Assembly (NCBI RefSeq): GCF_900215355.1
Contig: NZ_OBEA01000005.1
Coordinates: 1-64,000, forward strand
From: Pseudooceanicola antarcticus
GTDB taxonomy: Bacteria; Pseudomonadota; Alphaproteobacteria; Rhodobacterales; Rhodobacteraceae
Direction: 5' to 3'
DNA: 64,000 nt
The translations under genes were made by a program, and so were the position numbers. Numbering within the stretch: the first letter of the stretch is position 1; each line of letters starts with the position of its first letter. The notes under the pieces are model-generated. The model searched no databases, had not been told where the DNA came from, and was given only the letters and a program-made list of their open reading frames with translations. Shown here in pieces: positions 16,789 through 24,875 of the stretch.

Positions 16789-17780
16789 TACTTGGCAGAC
16801 ACCGGGATGCAATCGGCGCCCTCGGCGACCAGGGCGGCGCAGAAGCGGCGGCTGTCCGAGATATCCTGGAAGCCCAGGACGCGCAGACGGTAGAAGATCC
16901 GACCGCCGCTTTCGGCGCGCTGGATCACCCGCTGCTTGTCTTCAAGGTAGATGCCGAAGCGGCCCACGAAACGGTCCCACTCGCTCTCGGCGATATCGCG
17001 CGAGGCAAAGGCGCCGAGCTGCGCCAGGCGGGTGCCCGCGGGCACCGCTTCCGGGGCGACATCCAGCGTGCGCGTTTCCGAGCTGACCGGGCCCGCCAGC
17101 TGGCGCGCGGCGGCGGTGGCCAGAAGCGTGTCGGGGCGCATGCGGGGACGGACCGCGCGCAGCACGCCCTCACGGGGGCCGGTGGCGGCGGTCTTTTCAG
17201 GCGTCGTGGCGGGGGGCGTGACGGTCAGCGGCTCGACCGGCTGCAGCGGCAGGGCCTCTTTCGCCAGGGCCGAGGCCAGCTCTTCGATGCGGTCGACATC
17301 CTGCAGGTTCAGCGGCGCCGGTTGCAGCTCCGGCTCGTCGGAGGCCTCTGCCTGCGCGCTTGCGGCTTCGGCGCCCTCTTCGGGCAGGCTCAGCGGTGCC
17401 GGGGCCGCGATCTGTTCCGGGGCGGGGTCGGCCGCGCCCAGGCCAAGCGGCGCCGGGGCCAGGCGCACCGTGTCGGCCGAGGGCTGGGCCGCCTTGGAGG
17501 CGGCGATATGGTTGACGGCAAGACCCTGGAAAGGCGCTTCGGCACCGCCCGCGGCATCGGGGGCACGGCGGGTCTCGCCCTGCATCGCCCGCACCACCGG
17601 CACGCCGGACACATCGCGCATGACCATCTTGTAGCCCCAGGCCCCCACCCCCGCGATCAGCGCGATCGAGAGGACCGCACCAACCCAGGTGACCAATGTC
17701 CCGAAGGAGGCACGGGTGTTGCCCGCGCTGGAGTATGCGTCATGGGACGCGTAACGCGCGTCTGCCGGAAAATCTGCCAT
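16788..17780 (-). CDS. SPOR-domain inner-membrane protein
   Basis: This 330-residue protein has one membrane segment at about residues 28-52 (LVTWVGAVLSIALIAGVGAW), a long Ala/Pro/Glu-rich periplasmic linker, and a C-terminal SPOR domain: GTRLAQLGAFASRDIAESEW, YRLRVLGFQDISDSRRFCAA and LVAEGADCIPV. SPOR domains bind glycan strands stripped of stem peptides at the division septum. Its place between argS and nagZ is conserved in Rhodobacterales and fits a cell-wall role. Confidence 0.88.
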   Translation of the reverse strand: MADFPADARYASHDAYSSAGNTRASFGTLVTWVGAVLSIALIAGVGAWGYKMVMRDVSGVPVVRAMQGETRRAPDAAGGAEAPFQGLAVNHIAASKAAQPSADTVRLAPAPLGLGAADPAPEQIAAPAPLSLPEEGAEAASAQAEASDEPELQPAPLNLQDVDRIEELASALAKEALPLQPVEPLTVTPPATTPEKTAATGPREGVLRAVRPRMRPDTLLATAAARQLAGPVSSETRTLDVAPEAVPAGTRLAQLGAFASRDIAESEWDRFVGRFGIYLEDKQRVIQRAESGGRIFYRLRVLGFQDISDSRRFCAALVAEGADCIPVSAK

Positions 17781-17858
17781 CTGCCTCTGCCCGCCGGGAT
17801 CTGACGCCCGGTCTTGCCCTGGATCTAGCGTCTGTTACCTGTTTCCGGCAGCGATGCG

Positions 17859-19604
17859 TCAGCGCATTTCTTCTGCCGGGGTCACGCCCAAGATACCAAG
17901 GCCTGCGGAAATAACAACGGCCACGGCCCGCGCAAGTGCCAGTTTCGACTGGGAAACGGCGGGATTGCCCTCTTGCACGAAACGCAATTGGGTTTCCTCG
18001 TTGCCACGGTTGTAAAGCGCATGCAGTTCCGAGGCGAGCTCGTAGAGGTAGAAGGCCACCCGGTGCGGCTCATGGGTGCGCGCGGCGATCTCGACCAGGC
18101 GCGGCCATTCGGCCAGCTTGCGGGCGACCGAGAGCTCGGAGGCATGGGTCATATCCGACAGGTCCGCGGCACCGAGGGTCGCGTCGTCACAGGCGATGCC
18201 GGCCTCAGCCGCGCGGCGCAGGGCCGAGCAGACGCGGGCATGGGCGTATTGCACGTAGAAGACGGGGTTGTCCTTGGACTGCTCCATCACCTTGTCGAAG
18301 TCGAAGTCCAGCGGCGCGTCGTTCTTGCGGGTCAGCATGACGAAGCGGGTCACATCCGCGCCGACCTGCTCGACCACGTCGCGCAGGGTGATGAAGGTGC
18401 CGGCGCGCTTCGACATCTTGAACGGCTCGCCGTTCTTGTAGAGCTTCACCAGCTGGCACAGCTTGATGTCCAGCGGCACGCGGTTGTTCGACAGGGCCGA
18501 GACCGCCGCCTTCATCCGCTTCACGTAGCCGCCGTGGTCGGCGCCGAAGACGTCGATCAACTGGTCGAAGCCGCGTTCCACCTTGTCGTAGTGATAGGCG
18601 ATATCCGGGGCGAAATAGGTCCAGGCGCCGTCCGACTTCATGATCGGACGGTCAACGTCATCGCCGTGCTCGGTCGACTTGAAGAGGGTCTGCTCGCGCG
18701 GCTCCCAATCCTCGGGCGTCTTGCCCTTCGGCGGCTCCAGCACGCCGCGATAGATCAGCCCCTGGCTGCGCAGGCGCTCGATCGCCTCTTCGATGCGGCC
18801 GGTGCCATAGAGGCCCTTTTCGCTGAAGAAGACATCCATCTCGACGCCCAGAAGCTTCAGGTCGGCGCGGATCAGTTCGAGCATGGCATCGGTGGCGAAT
18901 TCGCGCACCTCGGCCAGCCAGACCTCTTCGGGCTGGTCGACATAGGCGTCGCCCACCTTGTCTTTCAGCGCCTTGCCGGCGTCGATCAGGTATTCGCCGG
19001 GATAGGTGCCGTTCTCGAAGGTGACCTCGCGGCCGAATTGCTCGAGGTAGCGCAGGTAGACGGAGCGCGCCAGCACGTCGACCTGGGCGCCGCCATCGTT
19101 GATGTAGTACTCGCGGGTGACCTCATGGCCCGCGTAATCCAGCAGCGAGGCCAGGGCATCGCCGAAGACCGCGCCACGGGTGTGGCCCACGTGCAGCGGG
19201 CCGGTCGGGTTGGCCGAGACATATTCCACGTTGACCTTCTGCCCCTGCCCCATGTCGGAGCGGCCATAGGCCTCGCCCTGTGTCAGCACCGAGGCGACGA
19301 TGCCGGCCCAGCTGTCTCCGGCCAGGCGCAGGTTCAGGAAGCCCGGTCCCGCCACCTCGGCAGAGGTGATGCGGGGGTCATAGGTCAGCTTGGCGGCCAG
19401 CGCCTCGGCGATGTCACGGGGCTTCATCTTGGCGGGCTTGGCCAGCACCATGGCGGCATTGGTCGCCATGTCCCCATGCGCCGGATCGCGCGGCGGCTCG
19501 ACGGCGACATTGTCGAAGGCCAGCCCCTCGGGCAGGCGGTCTTCGGCCTGCAGGGCGGCAAGAGCGTCGAGTACGAGGGCGCGGATATCGGTAAAGAGGT
19601 TCAT
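17859..19604 (-). CDS. argS: Arginyl-tRNA synthetase
   Basis: This 581-residue class I synthetase shows the HIGH motif in [17 protein letters not shown] and the KMSKR-type motif in [15 protein letters not shown], with the N-terminal additional domain ([20 protein letters not shown]) and a DALR anticodon domain at the end ([32 protein letters not shown]). It charges tRNA-Arg. The ATG at 19604 gives the usual MNLFTDIR start; the frame is open 60 codons further but that part is low-complexity and unlike the family. It is the first gene of the SPOR-nagZ-scpAB run. Confidence 0.95.
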   Translation of the reverse strand: MNLFTDIRALVLDALAALQAEDRLPEGLAFDNVAVEPPRDPAHGDMATNAAMVLAKPAKMKPRDIAEALAAKLTYDPRITSAEVAGPGFLNLRLAGDSWAGIVASVLTQGEAYGRSDMGQGQKVNVEYVSANPTGPLHVGHTRGAVFGDALASLLDYAGHEVTREYYINDGGAQVDVLARSVYLRYLEQFGREVTFENGTYPGEYLIDAGKALKDKVGDAYVDQPEEVWLAEVREFATDAMLELIRADLKLLGVEMDVFFSEKGLYGTGRIEEAIERLRSQGLIYRGVLEPPKGKTPEDWEPREQTLFKSTEHGDDVDRPIMKSDGAWTYFAPDIAYHYDKVERGFDQLIDVFGADHGGYVKRMKAAVSALSNNRVPLDIKLCQLVKLYKNGEPFKMSKRAGTFITLRDVVEQVGADVTRFVMLTRKNDAPLDFDFDKVMEQSKDNPVFYVQYAHARVCSALRRAAEAGIACDDATLGAADLSDMTHASELSVARKLAEWPRLVEIAARTHEPHRVAFYLYELASELHALYNRGNEETQLRFVQEGNPAVSQSKLALARAVAVVISAGLGILGVTPAEEMR

Positions 19605-19965
19605 GTCTGTGTCCTGATGCGTCTCGCGGGGGTTTACCACCAGAACGCCAGAGGTCAATGCGCACGAGGGTAGAGGCCCGCACGGCCAGCATGGGGTACG
19701 GGCAGCAGGGGCACCGGCGGCCTCGCAGCCCCCGGCATATTTGTCGCAAGCCGAAAGCGGTGCGGGGGACCCGGCTTGACCCAAGCCCGCGCGCTGACTA
19801 GCTGAAAGGCGATCCCACAGCTTACTACGGGAATTGTTGATGCTGGAGAATGTCGGAACCCGCTGACCGGTCCTTTCAGGGACCAGCGGCAGAAAGATCC
19901 CGCCGGGCGCACCCGGACGGGGCAGTCTTTCCTGCCTGACGTGGTTTCAACACAGCATAACATCC
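19605..19965. other. Intergenic region between argS and the YjhX-like gene
   Basis: This 361-base stretch separates two divergent starts and should hold both promoters. It contains G/C-rich sequence around 19700-19780 with a segment (CCCCCGGCATATTTG, then CAAGCCGAAA) faintly like the dispersed inverted-repeat element, but without its arms. No coding sequence or RNA gene was recognised. Confidence 0.5.
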
Positions 19966-20223
19966 ATGAACATCTCGAAGTACGAACAGCGCGTGTTGCA
20001 CGCGCTGGCGCAGGGCGGGCGTATCCTTTACGAGCGCGCGCCGAACGGCCGGGTGACAGAGGTCACCTGCGTCACCCGTGACGGGCTCATCCTGTCCGAT
20101 TGCACACTGGAGGTCTGGGCCCGGCTCAGGCGCAAGCGGCTGATCGAAAGCCGCGACTCCAGCCCCTACCGGATCTCCGACAGGGGCAGGCGCAATGTCA
20201 GGGCACAGCTCGACAACCGCTGA
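19966..20223 (+). CDS. YjhX family toxin-like protein (UPF0386)
   Basis: This 85-residue protein reads [18 protein letters not shown], then RITYER-like [36 protein letters not shown] and a C-terminal [17 protein letters not shown], the layout of the YjhX/UPF0386 family. E. coli YjhX is a toxin that inhibits topoisomerase I and is held in check by the GNAT protein YjhQ. No yjhQ-like gene is adjacent here (the neighbours are argS and dgt), so toxin activity is not assured. The winged-helix-like fold is also compatible with a DNA-binding role. Confidence 0.8.
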   Translation: MNISKYEQRVLHALAQGGRILYERAPNGRVTEVTCVTRDGLILSDCTLEVWARLRRKRLIESRDSSPYRISDRGRRNVRAQLDNR

Positions 20224-20248
20224 ACGCGGCCAGCGATCTTCGGGGAGA

Positions 20249-21460
20249 TCACTCCCCGGAGATCCGATCCGCGTAGCGGATATGGCCCGGCCCCGAGGCG
20301 CGCAGCCCCGGCTCGGGCTCGGCACCGGTCAAGCGGGCATGTTCGACGATGGCGAAACGGTCCGTCATGCCAGAGATGTAGTCGCTGACGATGCGTGCCA
20401 GTTTCAGCTCGTCGCCCTCGATATCTTCGACATCCTTGCGCCATTGCTTGGGCAGCAGGTCGGGGCTTTCCATGAAGAGGGGGAAGAGCTCCAGCACGAT
20501 GCGCGTGACCTTCTTGCGCATCTCGACCACCTCCGGCGCGCGGTACATGCGCTGGAAGAGGAAACCCCGGATCACCTTGAGATCGCTCCAGATATCGGGA
20601 GAGAAGCGCACCATCATGCGCCCCGCCGCGCGCACGTCCTCGACCCGCTCGGGCTTCAGCGCCTCGAGGTTGGCACGGCTCACGTCGATCACGTCGCTGA
20701 CCAGTACGCCAAAGAAACGCCGCAGCGCCTCGTGGCGGCGGCGATAGTAGTTCAGACCGGGATAAAGCCGGTCGACCTCGGCGAAACAGCCCGACAGGAT
20801 CGGCAGTTCGGCCAGCTCATCGGTCGAGAAGAGCTCGGCGCGCAGCCCGTCGTGCAGGTCATGGTTGTTATAGGCAATATCATCCGACAGCGCCGCCACC
20901 TGCGCCTCGGCGCTGGCGTGGGTCGAAAGCTCGAGGTCGTGCAGCCTGTTGTAATCGGCCAGCGCATAGGGGATCTGGCCCACCACCGGGCCATTGTGCT
21001 TGGCAATGCCTTCCAGGGTTTCCCAGGTCAGGTTCAGACCGTCCCACTCGGCATAGGTGCGCTCGAGGTTGGTGACGATGCGGATCGCCTGCGCGTTGTG
21101 ATCAAAACCGCCATAGGGGGCCATCAGCTCGTGCATGGCGTCTTCGCCGGTGTGGCCAAAGGGGGTGTGGCCCAGGTCATGGGCCAGGGCGACGGCCTCG
21201 GTCAGCTCCTGGTTCAGGCCAAGCGCGCCGGCGATGGTCCGCGCCACCTGCCCCACCTCGATGGAATGGGTCAGCCGGGTGCGGAAGTAATCGCCCTCGT
21301 GCTCGATGAAAACCTGGGTCTTGTGCTTAAGCCGCCGGAAGGCAGAGGCGTGGATGATCCGGTCGCGGTCGCGCTGGAAGCACGAGCGGAAGGCGCTTTC
21401 CTCTTCCGGATAAAGACGTCCGCGAGAGCGGAGCGGGTCGGAGGCATAGGGCGCGCGCAT
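20249..21460 (-). CDS. dgt: dGTPase-like dNTP triphosphohydrolase
   Basis: This 403-residue HD-domain protein has RLTHSIEVGQVARTIAGAL (first histidine), VALAHDLGHTPFGHTGEDAM (H-D pair) and DDIAYNNHDLHDGLRAEL (last aspartate), plus FRSCFQRDRDRIIHASAFRRL and KTQVFI. These are the Dgt type-2 subfamily signatures. The enzyme removes triphosphate from dGTP or other dNTPs and helps control nucleotide pools. It is divergent from erpA with 87 bases between the starts, a typical arrangement in this order. Confidence 0.92.
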   Translation of the reverse strand: MRAPYASDPLRSRGRLYPEEESAFRSCFQRDRDRIIHASAFRRLKHKTQVFIEHEGDYFRTRLTHSIEVGQVARTIAGALGLNQELTEAVALAHDLGHTPFGHTGEDAMHELMAPYGGFDHNAQAIRIVTNLERTYAEWDGLNLTWETLEGIAKHNGPVVGQIPYALADYNRLHDLELSTHASAEAQVAALSDDIAYNNHDLHDGLRAELFSTDELAELPILSGCFAEVDRLYPGLNYYRRRHEALRRFFGVLVSDVIDVSRANLEALKPERVEDVRAAGRMMVRFSPDIWSDLKVIRGFLFQRMYRAPEVVEMRKKVTRIVLELFPLFMESPDLLPKQWRKDVEDIEGDELKLARIVSDYISGMTDRFAIVEHARLTGAEPEPGLRASGPGHIRYADRISGE

Positions 21461-21547
21461 GATCAGATCCCTCGGGCTTCTTGTCGCCGTTTCGCCCCTT
21501 CCTTATATTGGAGGCAAGAGACATGCAAAATGTCAGGAGAATTTCCG

Positions 21548-21865
21548 ATGAACCTGCCCCCGAAAGTTACCGATCGCGCCTTTGATCGCCTCTCTGAGAT
21601 CGGCGCGGGCGCCCAGGCCCTGCGCGTCGCCGTCGAAGGTGGCGGCTGCTCGGGCTTCCAGTACGACATCCGCCTGGACGAGCCCGCCGCCGATGACCTG
21701 GTGCTGGAGGGCAAGGGCCAGAAGGTGGTCGTCGACCCGACCTCCCTGCCCTTCCTCGCCGGCGCCGTGATCGACTTCACCGAAGAGCTGATCGGCGCGC
21801 GTTTCGTGATCGAGAACCCGAACGCCACCTCCAGCTGCGGCTGCGGCACCTCCTTCTCGATCTGA
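21548..21865 (+). CDS. erpA: Iron-sulfur cluster insertion protein (HesB/ErpA-type)
   Basis: This 105-residue A-type carrier has the three family cysteines: one in EGGGCSGFQYDI and two in SSCGCGTSFSI at the C-terminus. It delivers Fe-S clusters to apoproteins. The ATG at 21548 is preceded by AGGAGA; an in-frame ATG at 21530 overlaps that site and was rejected. In related genomes exonuclease III often follows closely; here the unusual minus-strand cassette at 21958-24875 lies between them. Confidence 0.93.
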   Translation: MNLPPKVTDRAFDRLSEIGAGAQALRVAVEGGGCSGFQYDIRLDEPAADDLVLEGKGQKVVVDPTSLPFLAGAVIDFTEELIGARFVIENPNATSSCGCGTSFSI

Positions 21866-21957
21866 GCGGGAGGCACGGCCGGGGGCAAGGCCCCCGCCTT
21901 GCGCCAGTGAGCTGCGCGGACACCTCTAGCCATTGAAAAACTGAAGGAAACCGGCGG

Positions 21958-22983
21958 CTATTCCGCCGGGGTGGCAGGCTTGTCTGCCCGCGCCATGGCG
22001 GGTACGGGCTCAAACGCCCGGCTACGCGCCGCCCTGCTGCGCACCACGCCGCCCAGGGCCAGCTGGTCGTAGATCAGGTAGAGCCCCGAACCGATGACGA
22101 TGGCCGAACCGAGGAAGACATTGGCGCTGGTGGTCTCTCCGAAGATCAGCGCGCCGATGATCACCATCCAGACGAATTGCAGGTTCATCAGCGGCGTGAC
22201 GACATAGGCCGCCAGCAGGCGCAGCGCGATGACCAGCACCCAGCGGGCGAAGAAGAGGAAGGCGGCATAGGCGGCGATCCAGGCCAGGTCATGCAGCGCC
22301 ATGGGTCGATAGACGAAGGGCAGCGCCACGGCCATGACAGCCGCCAGCACCACGTTGGGCCAGAAGACCTGCGCCAGGGCATTGCTTTCAAACTGGCCGA
22401 TCCGCCGCGCCATGACCATCGAGAGCGTCCCCGAAGCGGTGGCCCCAAAGGCGATCAGATGCCCGAGCGAGATCGCATGCACCCCGTCGGGGAAGAGGCA
22501 GACCACGCCGACGAAACCGGCGCCCAGGGCGAACCAGACCGCGAGAGAGACCTTCTCTCGCAGGATCGGGCCGGTCATGAGACCGGCGAAGATCGGCATC
22601 AGGCCGATGAAGACGAAGACCTCGGCGAATTCCAGCAGCTTGAAGGCGTAGAAGTAGCAGACCGAGGCGACAACCGTGGCCATCGCCCGCACCGCCATGT
22701 CCCAGGGCCGCGTGGTGCGCACCGCATCCATCACGCCGGAGCCGTTCTTCAGCCATTCCGCGCCAAGACAGAAGCTGGCCACCAGCGTGCCCGACAGCAC
22801 GTAGAGCTGCGGCGCCGCAAAGTTGCCCGAGACAAACTTGGTGATCGCATCCGCCGAAGAGATCAGCGCGGTGTAGAGAAGCACCAGGACGACCCCCGCG
22901 AGGGTCGCCTTGATTGCCAGCTTGTGCTGGGCCCGCTTCGCTTGGGCCATGGGCTTTCGGGCTTTGCCGGTCTTGTCAGTCAC
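21958..22983 (-). CDS. EamA/DMT family transporter
   Basis: This 341-residue protein has ten hydrophobic segments in two EamA repeats, starting LVLLYTALISSADAITKFVS and, for the second half, IAYAAFLFFARWVLVIALRL, with the conserved late motif NLQFVWMVIIGALIFGETTS. DMT proteins export or import small metabolites; the cargo here is unknown. A GTG at 22983, preceded by AGGAGAGG, overlaps the stop of the upstream 376-residue protein by four bases (GTGA), so the two are translationally coupled. The last 35 residues are hydrophilic. Context suggests transport of something made or handled by the two upstream genes. Confidence 0.85.
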   Translation of the reverse strand: MTDKTGKARKPMAQAKRAQHKLAIKATLAGVVLVLLYTALISSADAITKFVSGNFAAPQLYVLSGTLVASFCLGAEWLKNGSGVMDAVRTTRPWDMAVRAMATVVASVCYFYAFKLLEFAEVFVFIGLMPIFAGLMTGPILREKVSLAVWFALGAGFVGVVCLFPDGVHAISLGHLIAFGATASGTLSMVMARRIGQFESNALAQVFWPNVVLAAVMAVALPFVYRPMALHDLAWIAAYAAFLFFARWVLVIALRLLAAYVVTPLMNLQFVWMVIIGALIFGETTSANVFLGSAIVIGSGLYLIYDQLALGGVVRSRAARSRAFEPVPAMARADKPATPAE

Positions 22984-24110
22984 GCGCTGGCCCTCTCCTG
23001 CGACGCGGCGAGGCCCGCGCGGGAGAACCCGGCGAAGAAGGCATCGAAATCCGTACAGGCCTCGGCGGCGCGCGCCAGGTGGCCAATGGCCCAGGGCTCT
23101 GACAGGGCCTCGTGGATCGGGTCCTGCATGCGCTGCCAATCGGCGCTGCGCGCCTCGTCGAGCTGCATCAGGCATTGGGACATCAGGCGCAGGGGGCCTG
23201 CGGGGCGGGGGGCGGAATGGACGGCGACGCGACCTTCTGGAACCACCTGGCGGAAGCTTTCCTGCCCGGCCGTGGCCATGGCCCAGTTGCTCACGAGAAA
23301 CTCGTGGTAGTCGTCATGCCCCATTGCGCCCTCCCAGGCTTCGACGGTGTACCCGCTCGTTTCGCGGTTCAACCAGCTCTCCCAAGCTTCGGGCGGCGTC
23401 ATTCCGGCATAGCGCATTGCCACGCAGATCTCGGCCAACAGGTCCGCATTGAGATCAAGGTACGCGAGGGTTCCCGCAAAGTTAAGGCTCTCTTTTGCCC
23501 TTTGCGTCAATTGCACCGCAAAACGCCCATACTCGCTGAGGTAGAAGACGATGTGGGTCAGTTCGTAGGCAGCTTTCTTGTTTGGAACCATGAAGGTACG
23601 GGGCCGAGAGATGAATTTCGTCAGCCGTTCGGTCAGCGCCTCGCTCTCTGCGGCAGAGCCAGAGGGGTCGAGATCGCGGCGCAACATCAGCCTGCGTGCC
23701 TCTGCCCGTTGCAAATCCGACAGTTCCGCCTCGGCCAGCCCCTGGTCGTAGGCCCAGCGGACCAGCCCTTCGGCCTTGCCGCCCGGCATGCCGAGCGCTT
23801 CGAGGTCCAGCGCGATGGAGAGGAAGAAGCGGTAGTACTGGGGAAAGAAGCCCAGTCTCTTCTCGATGCCATCATAGACGGCCTTATAGGCCTGCAGCGC
23901 CTCTTCGGGCAGCGCGCCGCTGGCGATGGTCTGGCCGGTGCTTTCCAGGATGTTCAGCACCTCGGCGTTTTCCTTTAGCCAGAAGACATCATCGGCAGAG
24001 CGTCTTTCATTGGCAAATCGGTCGAGCAGGGCCGCGCGGCGCGCGGCCCGGCCCTGGCTCCGGGCGGGGAAGGTCAGTTGGACAACGTTCGACTGGACTG
24101 CATGTGTCAT
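22980..24110 (-). CDS. Uncharacterised 376-residue soluble protein partnered with a repeat peptide
   Basis: I do not recognise a function; related rhodobacterial proteins are, as I recall, catalogued as DUF6902, which is unverified. It has no signal peptide or membrane segment and is predicted mostly alpha-helical. Two stretches look conserved and possibly catalytic: AAYELTHIVFYLSEYGRF (about residues 180-197) and AMGHDDYHEFLVSNWAM (about 262-278), the latter with several potential metal ligands. The ATG at 24110 has AAAGGA upstream, which touches the base of a 11-bp-stem hairpin at 24125-24166. It lies downstream of the FTSGSAP-repeat gene and is coupled to the EamA transporter. Confidence 0.7.
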   Translation of the reverse strand: MTHAVQSNVVQLTFPARSQGRAARRAALLDRFANERRSADDVFWLKENAEVLNILESTGQTIASGALPEEALQAYKAVYDGIEKRLGFFPQYYRFFLSIALDLEALGMPGGKAEGLVRWAYDQGLAEAELSDLQRAEARRLMLRRDLDPSGSAAESEALTERLTKFISRPRTFMVPNKKAAYELTHIVFYLSEYGRFAVQLTQRAKESLNFAGTLAYLDLNADLLAEICVAMRYAGMTPPEAWESWLNRETSGYTVEAWEGAMGHDDYHEFLVSNWAMATAGQESFRQVVPEGRVAVHSAPRPAGPLRLMSQCLMQLDEARSADWQRMQDPIHEALSEPWAIGHLARAAEACTDFDAFFAGFSRAGLAASQERASA

Positions 24111-24124
24111 GGGTCAGGTTCCTT

Positions 24125-24166
24125 TCCGTCTGATCGTCGGCCCCGGAGGGGGCGAGATCAGACGGA
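24125..24166 (-). promoter_or_regulatory. Intra-operon hairpin next to a ribosome-binding site
   Basis: TCCGTCTGATC at 24125-24135 pairs perfectly with GATCAGACGGA at 24156-24166, and inside the loop GCCCC can pair with GGGGC. It lies between the repeat-protein gene and the 376-residue gene and ends one base into the latter's AAAGGA ribosome site. No T-run follows on the minus strand. It could protect the upstream mRNA or reduce downstream translation. Confidence 0.65.
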
Positions 24167-24224
24167 AGGCGTCCTTTCACACTCCCCTGCCCGGTCCGGG
24201 CAAGTTTGCTCGGTCTGGAGCGGG

Positions 24225-24875
24225 TCAGCTGCCCGAGGTGAAGGCCTGGACCTGGTCACCGGCGGAGGCGTCGGAGGCCACCGGTGCGGAACCCGAAGTG
24301 AACATCTCGACCGCATCGCCTGCGGAGGCGTCGGAAGTCAGCGGGGCGGAGCCCGAGGTGAACATCTCGACCGCATCGCCGGTGGAGGCGTCCGAGGTCA
24401 GCGGAGCGGAACCCGAGGTGAACATCTCGACCGCATCGCCGGTGGAAGCGTCGGATGTCAGCGGCGCGGAGCCAGAGGTGAACATCTCGACCGCATCGCC
24501 GGTGGAGGCGTCCGAGGCCAGCGGGGCGGAACCCGAGGTGAACAGCTCGACCGCATCGCCGGTGGAGGCGTCCGAGGTCAGCGGGGCGGAACCCGAGGTG
24601 AACAGCTGGATCGCATCACCCGCCATGGTGTCGAAGCTCATCGGCGCCGAGCCGGAGGTGAACATTTCGACCGCGTCGCCTGCCATGGCAGTGGCAGCGC
24701 GCAGCGGTGCGGAACCCGAGGTGAAAAGGCCCAGGGCCTCGCCGCCCATCAGGTCACCTTCTGCACGGGGCGCGGAGCCCGAGGTGAACATCTCGGTGGC
24801 GTCACCATTCAGCATGGTTTCGGCAGCATCTGCGATAAGGCTTGCGGATTGGGTGGCTTTGCGGATAGCAGACAT
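24225..24875 (-). CDS. FTSGSAP tandem-repeat protein (candidate multicore precursor)
   Basis: This 216-residue acidic protein begins with a 29-residue leader-like segment (MSAIRKATQSASLIADAAET and MLNGDATEM) and then consists of eleven repeats: ten FTSGSAP and a final FTSGS at the very C-terminus. The consensus unit is GDAVEM-FTSGSAP-LTSDAST, 20 residues or 60 bases. The central copies (4-9) are nearly identical, the first three have divergent spacers. There is no signal peptide, cysteine or membrane segment. The ATG at 24875 has GGAG upstream; an in-frame TTG four codons earlier overlaps that site. Precursor, adhesin-like and structural roles all remain possible. Confidence 0.8.
   Translation of the reverse strand: MSAIRKATQSASLIADAAETMLNGDATEMFTSGSAPRAEGDLMGGEALGLFTSGSAPLRAATAMAGDAVEMFTSGSAPMSFDTMAGDAIQLFTSGSAPLTSDASTGDAVELFTSGSAPLASDASTGDAVEMFTSGSAPLTSDASTGDAVEMFTSGSAPLTSDASTGDAVEMFTSGSAPLTSDASAGDAVEMFTSGSAPVASDASAGDQVQAFTSGS
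24229..24800 (-). repeat. 60-bp in-frame tandem repeat array
   Basis: The coding strand repeats with a strict 60-base period over about nine units, and with slightly different spacing in the first copies. The plus-strand form of the core contains GAGGTGAACATCTCGACCGC. Period and divergence pattern fit unit duplication in the middle of the gene. Because 60 is divisible by three, long artificial open frames also appear on the other strand. Confidence 0.9.

Noticed and set aside
17973-19673. 566-codon plus-strand open frame opposite argS
   Set aside because: It is antisense to argS, which carries HIGH and KMSKR motifs.
19725-19780. Possible fourth copy of the dispersed inverted-repeat element
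   Set aside because: Only a loose match (CATATTTG, CAAGCCGAAA) without the paired arms.
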